Notes under the pieces: model-generated
The model's database searches: none
Told to the model about the DNA's origin: nothing
What the model saw: the letters and a program-made list of their open reading frames with translations, nothing else
Source: Nocardia sp.
GTDB taxonomy: Bacteria > Actinomycetota > Actinomycetes > Mycobacteriales > Mycobacteriaceae
Reading direction: 5' to 3'
DNA length: 5,536 nucleotides
NCBI GenBank assembly: GCA_013361595.1
Contig: JABFXT010000062.1
Coordinates: forward strand, 1 to 5,536
In this document: in pieces, positions 1 through 5,536 of the stretch
Layout of the letters: each line of letters starts with the position of its first letter
Position numbering within the stretch: position 1 is the stretch's first letter
Program-made: the position numbers and the translations under genes

Positions 1-1
1 C

Positions 2-325
2 GATACGGCACCGGTGCTGGAGTATCTGGGTCGTACCGATTTCCAGGTGAAGTTCCGTGGTCAGCGGATCGAGCTGGGGGAGATCGAATCGGCCGTGCTG
101 GCGCAGCCGGTGGTCAGCCAGGCCGTGGTCACTGTCGCCGCGTCGGATCTCGGTGAGCAGTTGGTGGCCTATGTGGTGCCTGCTCCGGGCGCGCAGATCG
201 AGTCCGCTGCACTGTTGGAATCCCTGCGTGATGTGTTGCCGGTTTACATGGTTCCGGCGGTGGTGATGGAACTGGATGCGTTCCCGTTGAACACCTCGGG
301 CAAGCTGGATCGTAAGGCGCTGCCC
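2..325 (+). other. Adenylation domain of the upstream module, C-terminal part only
   Basis: This is the small C-terminal subdomain of an A domain that starts before the window. Motif A8 lies at 29-88 ([11 protein letters not shown] followed by RIELGEIE), A9 at 236-256 (LPVYMVP) and A10 at 290-325 ([12 protein letters not shown]). The A10 lysine (residue 101) corresponds to the conserved lysine that binds the adenylate and substrate carboxylate. A8 has Phe in KFRG where the common form is KIRG. The substrate-binding pocket residues lie upstream, so specificity cannot be read. Since no E domain follows its carrier, the residue it loads is expected to be passed on as L or achiral. Confidence 0.95.
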
Positions 326-3300
326 GCGCCGGTGTTCGAGGCCCGGGAGTTCCGGGCGCCGTCGACGCCGATCGAGGAGATCGTGGCGGGGGTGTTCGCC
401 GACGTGCTGGGTGTCGAGCGGGTCGGTGCGGATGATGATTTCTTCGCCCTCGGTGGTAACTCGCTGATCGCGACGCAGGTCGCGGCGCGGCTGGGTGCGG
501 CACTGGACACCAGGATCGCGGTACGGACGTTGTTCGAGGCTGCCACGGTGAGCGCACTGGCGGCCGCCGCGGAAACCGCCACCGGGCGTGGGGATCTGCC
601 GGTGCTGGCCCGGCAGGAGCGGCCCGAGCGGGTGCCGCTGTCGCTGGCGCAGCAGCGGATGTGGTTCCTGAACCAGTTCGATACCGCTTCGGCCGCCTAC
701 AACATCCCGGTGGCCGTGCGGCTGTCCGGGGATCTCGACATCGCGGCCCTCCAGGAGGCGGTCGCCGATGTGGTGGGCCGGCACGAAACCCTGCGGACGG
801 TGTACCCCGCGCACGACGGGCGGCCGTACCAGCAGGTGTTGCCCGTCGGCCGGGCCGTTCCGGACGCGACGCCGGTCCCGGTGTCCGCCGCGGAACTGCG
901 CGACCGGATCACCGAGGTGATCGCGACCGGTTTCGATGTGACCACCGAGGTGCCGGTGCGGGTGGCGCTCTTCCATCCGGGCGGTGACGAATACGTCCTC
1001 GTTTTCGTTGTGCACCACATCAGTACCGACGGTTGGTCGATGGGTCCGCTGACCCGGGACCTGATGCTCGCCTACGCTGCGCGCACCGCCGGTTCGGCCC
1101 CGGCGTGGACACCGCTGCCGGTGCAGTACGCCGACTACAGCCTGTGGCAGCGTGCGGTGCTCGGTTCGGAGGACGATCCGGAGAGCCTGGTCAGCGCGCA
1201 GGCCGACTACTGGCGCCGGGCGCTGGCCGGATTGCCGGACGAGCTGAACCTGCCGGGTGACCGGCCGCGTCCGAGCGTCCGGTCGATGGCCGGCGGCACG
1301 GTCCCGTTCCGGATCGACGCCGACGTGCACCGGGCGGTGACACGATTGGCCGCCGAGCACAACGCGACAGTGTTCATGGTGGTCCACGCGGTCCTGGCCC
1401 TGCTGCTCGCGCGATTGTCCGCCACCGACGATGTGGCGGTCGGTACCCCGATCGCGGGTCGTGGTGAGGCCGAACTCGACGATGTGGTCGGGATGTTCGT
1501 GAACACACTGGTGTTGCGGTCGCATGTGCGCGGCGAGCTGAGCTTCGGCGAGTTCCTGGCGGCGACCCGCGAAGCCGACCTGCAGGCGTTCGCGCACGCT
1601 GATGTGCCGTTCGAACGACTGGTGGAACTGGTCGATGTGGAGCGCTCGACCGCCCGGCATCCGCTGTTCCAGGTGGCATTGTCGTTCGAGAATCTGCCCC
1701 AGGGCGATTTCGAACTGCCCGGATTGCGCGTCGGTGCCGTCGATTTCGACGTCGACACCGCGAAATTCGATCTTTCGCTGCGTATCACCGAAACCGATGC
1801 GGGTATGGCGGCCGCGTTCTCCTACGCCCGCGATCTGTTCGACGAGGACACGATCGGGGTCTTCGCGCGCCGGTTCCTGCATCTGCTGTCGGCGATCACC
1901 CGGAACCCGCAGGCGCCGATCGGTGATCTGCCGATCATCGACGACTCCGAGTACCGCCTGCTGACCCATGTCCACGGGGACGAGGTGATGGCGACCGGGC
2001 TGTTGCCGGAGATCCTCACCAACGGTGTCCGGGTGAATCCGGACGGTGTGGCGGTTCGCTACCGGGGCCGATCGGTGACCTACCGGGAGCTGGACGCGGA
2101 ATCGTCGCGATTGGCGCGGGTGCTCATCGATCGCGGGGTCGGTCCGGAACGGATCGTGGCATCGGCTTTCCCGCGTTCCTACGAGATCCTGCTGGCGTTC
2201 TGGGCGGTGGCCAAAGCCGGTGGCGCGCATCTGCCCGTGGACCCGAACTATCCGCCGGAGCGGATCCGGCACATGCTCTCCGATTCCGGTGCCGTACTGG
2301 GCCTGACCAGCAGCGAGTACATCGACGAGCTGCCCGGCGAGGTGCAGTGGGCGATGCTGGACGATCCCGGGTTCCTGGCGCAGACGGCGGCGCAGCCGGA
2401 CAGCCCGGTCACCGACTCCGACCGGCTCGCGCCGTTGGCGATGACGCATCCGGCATATGTCATCTACACCTCCGGATCGACAGGTCTGCCCAAGGGTGTG
2501 GTGGTGACGCATTCGGGAATCGGCGGCCTCGCCGATGTCGCGGCGGATCTGTACGGCCTCGAGTCCCGGCACCGGTTCCTGCACATCTGCTCGCCGAGTT
2601 TCGATCCGTCGGTACTGGAATGGGTGTGCACCGCGTTCGTGGGCGCGACGCTCGTCGTGGTTCCGGGCGAGATCATCGGCGGACCCGAATTGGCCGAACT
2701 CCTGCGGACCGAGGCCGTGACCCACACTGTCATCACACCGGCGGTGCTGGGCACCGTGGACCCGGCGGGTCTGGACGCGCTGGAGGTGGTGTCGGTCGGT
2801 GGCGATGTGACCACCGCGGAGCTGCTGGCCAAATGGGAGCCGGGCCGCAAGTACTTCAACGGATACGGCCCGACCGAGACCACCATCATCTCGTCGTACG
2901 CCCGGTTGTTCGCCGGCGAGCACGTCACTGTCGGCGATCCGGTGCACGGTATGGCCGCACTGGTCCTCGACGCGCGACTCCGGCCGGTACCGCCGGGCGT
3001 GGCGGGTGAGCTGTACCTGGCCGGTGGCGCGCTCGCCCGCGGTTACCGGAACCGTCCGGGGCTGACCGCGGACCGGTTCGTCGCCAACCCGTACAGCTTC
3101 GAAGGTTCGCGGATGTACCGCACCGGCGATGTGGTGCGCTGGTACGCGACCCCGGGCGCGCGGGCCGGTAACGAGGCGCTGCCGACGGTGCACTGGGAAC
3201 TGGACTATGTGGGCCGCTCGGACTTCCAGGTCAAGATCCGCGGTTTCCGGGTGGAGCTCGGCGAGATCGATACCGCGCTGGCCGCGCATCCGGATGTCGA

Positions 3301-5536
3301 GTACGCGATAACCCTCGGCCACGACACCAGCGCGGGCGCGACCATTCTGGTGTCGTACCTGCTGGCTGTGCCGGGGCGCAGCGTGGACACCGACGCGGTG
3401 ACCGAATTCGTATCGCGGCGGTTGCCGGCGCATATGGTTCCGTCGGTGGTGATCGTCCTGGACGAGATCCCGCTGACTCCGGTGGGCAAGCTGGACCGCA
3501 AGGCCCTGCCGGAACCGGTGCTGGCGGCGCAGTCGTTCCGTGCCCCGGTGGGTGAGGTCGAGTCGATCATCTGCGAGGTGTTCGCCGATGTGCTGGGCGT
3601 CGCGCAGGTCGGTGTGGACGATTCGTTCTTCGCCCTCGGCGGCGACAGTATTCTGTCCATCCAGCTGGTGTCGCGCGCCAAGGCGCGCGGTGTGGTCTTC
3701 ACACCCCGGGATGTGTTCGAACGCCGGACCGTCGCCGCTCTCGCCGAGGCCGCCGGGCGCGGCGACGCCGGCGAACAGCGACTGGCGGAACTGCCCGGTG
3801 GCGGGGTGGGCGAGATGCCGGTGCTGCCGGTCATGTCGCAGATTCTCGGCGGAAACAGCGCGTACCGGCGCTTCTCGCAGCCGATGCTGTTGCGGCTGCC
3901 GGTGGGTATCGACCGCGCGACCCTCGTCGCGACCCTCGCGGCGGTGTTCGACCATCACGACGCCCTGCGCACCCGCCTGCGGGTCGTGGACGGAGTGCCG
4001 GAGCTGGAAGCGCTCGCTCCCGGCGCGATCGATATCGACGCGCTGATCCGCAAGGTCGAGTTCGACGACGCCGTCGGTGACGACGACCTGGTCCGCCTCG
4101 CCTCCGCCGAATTCGATGCCGCGCTCGATCGGCTGGATCCGGCCGCCGCGGTGATGGCGCAGTTCGTGTGGTTCTCCTTCGGCGGTGACCGGCGCGATGT
4201 CCTGCTGTTCGCGGCGCACCATTTCGTCGTCGACGGGGTGTCCTGGCGGATCATCATCCCGGACCTGGCGCTGGCCTGGTCGCAGCTCGCGGCCGGGGAC
4301 GTGGTGGCGTTGCCGCCGGTCGGTACCTCACTGCGCCGGTGGGCGCACGGTCTCGCGACGGCGGCCGCCGATCCGGACCGGGTCGCGGAGCTGGCGTACT
4401 GGCAGAAGGTCGCGTCCACTCCGGACCCGCTGCTGGGTTCGCGGGCCTTCGACCCGGCCGTCGATACGAACGCGACCGTCGAACGGTTCGAGGTCTCGCT
4501 GCCCGCCGACCTCACGGAGGCGGTACTGACCACGGCCGGCGCGCGCTTCCACGGCGGCCCCAACGACGCCCTGCTGGCCGCGCTGGCCCTGGCGGTCGCG
4601 CGGTGGCGCGGCGACGGTCCGTCGGCGGCGGCGCTGGTCAAACTGGAGGGTCACGGTCGTGTGGAGACGGTGGTCCCCGGGGCCGACCTGTCGCGCACCG
4701 TCGGCTGGTTCACCGCCGTGCATCCGGTTCGCCTGGAACTGCCGGGGATCGATCTCGACGATGCCTTCGCCGGCGGCCCGGCATTCGGCGCACTGGTGAA
4801 ATCGGTGAAGGAACAGCTGCTCGCGGTGCCGGACAAGGGGCTGGGCTACGGTCTGCTCCGCTATCTGAATTCCGAGACCGGCGACGAGCTGCCGGACCGG
4901 GTGCCGGGACAGATCAGTTTCAACTATCTGGGCCGCGTATCCACCGGTGAGGTCTCGCCGGAACTCGCCGAACTCGGCTGGATGCCGACCGCCGAGCTGG
5001 GGCCGATCGGCGCGGACGCGGACCGGGATATGCCCGCGAACGCGGTGCTGGATATCAATGCCATCGTCAATTCCGGTGCCGAGGGGCCGGTGCTGAACGC
5101 GGTCTTCGCCTACCCGGGCGGGCTGCTCACCGAGTCGGCGGCCCGTGAATTCGCGGACCTGTGGATCGCCGCGCTCACCGCCCTCGCCGACCATGTCCGG
5201 GCGCCGGAAGCGGGCGGTTTCACCCCCTCCGATATGTCGCTGGTGCGGGTTTCGCAGCGCGATATCGAACGGTGGGAGCGCATCTATCCGGCACTGACCG
5301 AAGTGTGGCCGTTGTCGCCCCTGCAGTCCGGTCTGCTGTTCCACGCCCAGCTCATCCAGGACGGCGTGGACGTCTACACCATGCAGTCGTCGGTGGATCT
5401 GGCCGGCAGTGTGGATCCGGTCCGGTTGCGCCGGGCGGCGGAGGCGATGGTCGGGCGGTATCCGAACCTGCGGACCGCGTTCGTCGCCGATACCTCCGGT
5501 CAATGGGTGCAGGTCGTCCTCGACCGGGTCGCGGTG
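2..5536 (+). CDS. Multimodular non-ribosomal peptide synthetase, internal fragment, open at both ends
   Basis: One frame is open across the whole window (1845 codons) and carries NRPS core motifs in order from end to end. Domain order is (A)-PCP-C-A-PCP-E-(C). The protein would act in the cytoplasm as an assembly line: A domains activate amino acids as aminoacyl adenylates, PCPs carry them on phosphopantetheine, C domains form peptide bonds and the E domain epimerises. Neither the start codon nor the stop lies in the window, so the full protein is longer than 1845 residues, with at least one more A domain upstream (only its C-terminal end is here) and at least one more module downstream. No frameshift or internal stop was found. 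Base composition is high-GC throughout, as in an actinomycete. The peptide product cannot be named. The family call is near certain; a gene symbol is not justified. Confidence 0.98.
29..574 (+). repeat. Module-scale coding repeat, copy 1 (A8 to PCP)
   Basis: The A8-A10-PCP stretch is repeated at 3212-3754. Matching motifs are offset by 3183 bases (A8), 3189 (A10) and 3186 (PCP serine), so the repeat period is about 1062 codons, one C-A-PCP module. Over the 60 bases of A8 I count 44 identities, and many differences are at third positions, where this copy more often has T (ggt, cgt, gat). This is divergent paralogy of modules, not a recent duplication. Confidence 0.8.
350..574 (+). other. Peptidyl carrier protein domain (PCP) of the upstream module
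   Basis: About 75 residues (117-191) fit a thiolation domain. The phosphopantetheine-attachment serine is residue 154 (codon 461-463) within LGGNSL (449-466), preceded by DDDFFA. The usual consensus is LGG(H/D)SL; Asn at the variable position is a tolerated variant. The domain follows A10 after a short linker and starts with FRAP, the same start as the second PCP at 3536. It is followed directly by a C domain, so it presents the upstream donor for the next condensation. Confidence 0.95.
632..1930 (+). other. Condensation domain, LCL-like, complete
   Basis: About 433 residues (211-643), normal length. Core motifs in order: C1 [11 protein letters not shown] (638-670), C2 RHETLRTVY (779-805), C3 HHISTDG (1013-1033), C4 YADYSLWQR (1127-1153), C5 [11 protein letters not shown] (1487-1519), C6 [11 protein letters not shown] (from 1595) and C7 [13 protein letters not shown] (1655-1693). 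The second histidine of HHxxxDG (residue 339) is the key active-site residue and the aspartate (343) is present, so the domain looks active. It joins the residue or peptide on the preceding PCP to the amino acid on the PCP at 3536. The SxAQxRxWxL form of C1, and the lack of an E domain before it, support the LCL subtype. Subtype is by eye, not by phylogeny. Confidence 0.95.
1982..3514 (+). other. Adenylation domain, complete (A1-A10)
   Basis: About 511 residues (661-1171), normal length. Motifs: A1 TYREL (2078-2092), A2 [10 protein letters not shown] (2213-2242), A3 [15 protein letters not shown] (2453-2497), A4 FDPS (2600-2611), A5 NGYGPTE (2858-2878), A6 [14 protein letters not shown] (3005-3046), A7 YRTGD (3116-3130), A8 [11 protein letters not shown] onward (3212-3271), A9 LPAHMVP (3422-3442), A10 [11 protein letters not shown] (3479-3511). 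It activates an amino acid with ATP and loads the PCP at 3536. Aligning by eye to GrsA PheA positions gives the code D868 P869 L872 V910 S931 G933 G954 I962 I963 K1163 (D-P-L-V-S-G-G-I-I-K). The first Asp indicates an alpha-amino acid; the pocket has no charged residue beyond the conserved Asp and Lys, so a neutral side chain is likely. I do not recognise the code. The A7-A8 loop is about 14 residues longer than in GrsA. Confidence 0.95.
3143..3208 (+). other. Extended loop between A7 and A8 in the central adenylation domain
   Basis: Between the Trp after A7 (RTGDVVRW) and the VGRSD that opens A8 there are 22 residues (1048-1069), rich in Ala, Gly and Pro at the start and ending in TVHWELDY. 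The same stretch in GrsA PheA is 8 residues by memory alignment. The loop lies just before the hinge about which the small subdomain rotates. The upstream A domain also has residues before its A8 (DTAPVLEY) that suggest a similar loop, but it is cut by the window edge. It may simply be lineage-typical. Confidence 0.6.
3212..3754 (+). repeat. Module-scale coding repeat, copy 2 (A8 to PCP)
   Basis: Second copy of the A8-A10-PCP stretch seen at 29-574. The closest part is around the PCP, where VFADVLGV and FFALGG are shared with copy 1 and the nucleotide match is strong (for example ttcttcgccctcgg in both). The copies part ways at the residue before the serine (Asp here, Asn in copy 1) and after it, in line with their different partner domains (E here, C there). 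Confidence 0.8.
3536..3754 (+). other. Peptidyl carrier protein domain (PCP) of the E-type
   Basis: About 73 residues (1179-1251) starting FRAPVGEVE. The phosphopantetheine serine is residue 1216 (codon 3647-3649) in LGGDSI (3635-3652). Carriers that sit before E domains usually have GGDSI/L where carriers before C domains have GGHSL, and the asparagine form of the upstream PCP at 350 contrasts with this one inside the same protein. The domain lies between the A domain that loads it and the E domain at 3806, and must also serve the C domain at 5291 as donor. Confidence 0.95.
3806..5212 (+). other. Epimerisation domain, complete
   Basis: About 469 residues (1269-1737). It inverts the alpha carbon of the PCP-bound residue to give a D/L mixture. 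Visible motifs: HHDALRTRL (from 3953), [10 protein letters not shown] (4217-4246, second His residue 1407, Asp 1411), a PND-centred E3-like segment (from 4559), EGHGR (4646-4660, Glu 1549), TVGWFT (4697-4714), PDKGLGYG (4829-4852) and FNYLG (4919-4933). The His and the EGHGR Glu are the pair known to matter for catalysis in E domains, and both are present, so activity is expected. The E1 region at 3827-3847 reads PVMSQIL in place of the usual PIQxWF, a clear divergence. The combination of EGHGR, TVGWFT and FNYLG separates E from C domains and makes the call firm. Confidence 0.95.
5213..5287 (+). other. E-to-C interdomain linker with GGFTPSD
   Basis: About 25 residues (1738-1762) join the E domain to the next C domain. 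It opens with GGFTPSD (5213-5233) and continues through a charged segment [13 protein letters not shown] GGxTPSD-like opening followed by a short helix is common in actinobacterial NRPSs where an E domain is followed in cis by a C domain. Because the link is covalent, no docking (COM) domain pair is needed here. Confidence 0.65.
5291..5536 (+). other. Condensation domain of the next module, DCL-like, N-terminal part only
   Basis: The first 82 residues (1764-1845) of a C domain. C1 reads [14 protein letters not shown] (5306-5347) and C2 starts RYPNLRTAF (from 5456). The LSPLQxGLLFH form matches C domains that follow E domains, such as the first C domain of TycB, and differs from the [11 protein letters not shown] form of the C domain at 632. 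It is therefore expected to accept the D-configured donor made by the E domain. The HHxxxDG motif lies beyond the window, so activity cannot be judged. Confidence 0.9.

Noticed and set aside
1207..1788. A 193-codon open frame on the - strand opposite the first C domain
   Set aside because: It is low-complexity Ser/Thr/Arg/Ala-rich and overlaps the clear condensation domain; it is a shadow frame. The similar - strand frames at 244-582, 2464-2928, 3205-3834 and 3955-4641 were rejected for the same reason.
2347..3009. A 220-codon open frame on the + strand inside the A domain
   Set aside because: It is out of frame with the NRPS, Arg/Gly-rich, has no motif, and sits across A3 to A5, which are read perfectly in the main frame. 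The + strand frames at 661-987, 1602-1964, 3540-4046 and 4339-4950 are likewise shadows.
4646..4666. Possible loss of the second glutamate of the E4 motif (EGHGRVE in place of EGHGRE)
   Set aside because: A Glu is still present one residue later and the first Glu, in EGHGR, is intact; this small shift is not enough to claim an inactive epimerase.
4328..5503. A 391-codon open frame on the - strand
   Set aside because: It lies wholly opposite the E and C domains of the NRPS. Its translation is rich in Arg, Gly, His and Gln without any recognisable motif, as expected for an antisense frame in very high-GC coding DNA, where stop codons are rare.
1..5536. Search for a non-NRPS system: RNA genes, CRISPR-like arrays, inverted repeats of an insertion sequence, promoters or terminators
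   Set aside because: Every part of the window is explained by the continuous NRPS frame, and no spaced short repeats, tRNA-like folds or terminal inverted repeats were noticed by eye. A fine-scale folding or repeat search was not possible here.

Overview
The window is a single uninterrupted stretch of coding sequence on the + strand. One reading frame (codons starting at base 2, 5, 8 and so on) stays open from base 2 to base 5536, 1845 codons, with no stop and with no true start or end inside the window. The translation is the interior of a large multimodular non-ribosomal peptide synthetase (NRPS). The very high G+C content, strong preference for G or C at third codon positions, and the wording of the core motifs (for example [14 protein letters not shown], and ADRFVANP before the A7 motif) suggest a mycolic-acid actinomycete of the Nocardia/Rhodococcus/Gordonia type. 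That taxonomic reading is inference from style, not a database match.

Layout along the protein: the C-terminal end of an adenylation (A) domain (about 2-325) and its carrier domain (PCP, 350-574); then a complete module made of a condensation domain (C, 632-1930), an adenylation domain (A, 1982-3514), a carrier domain (PCP, 3536-3754) and an epimerisation domain (E, 3806-5212); then a short linker and the start of the next condensation domain (5291-5536), cut by the window edge. In shorthand: (A)-PCP | C-A-PCP-E | C-.

The parts fit together as a working assembly line. The first C domain looks like the LCL type, which accepts an L-configured (or achiral) donor from the upstream PCP. The central A domain has all ten core motifs and loads its own PCP, whose serine sits in LGGDSI, the form typical of carriers that feed an E domain. 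The E domain keeps its HHxxxDG, EGHGR and FNYLG motifs and should convert the residue to a D/L mixture. The C domain after it has the DCL-like opening [14 protein letters not shown], expected to select the D-peptide. The central module is therefore predicted to add a D-amino acid. My hand-extracted specificity code for its A domain is D-P-L-V-S-G-G-I-I-K, which I cannot assign to a substrate.

I see no RNA gene, mobile element, CRISPR array, promoter or terminator, and no sign of a system other than the NRPS. The points most worth a second look are the unassigned specificity code, the divergent E1 motif, and the extended loop between A7 and A8.
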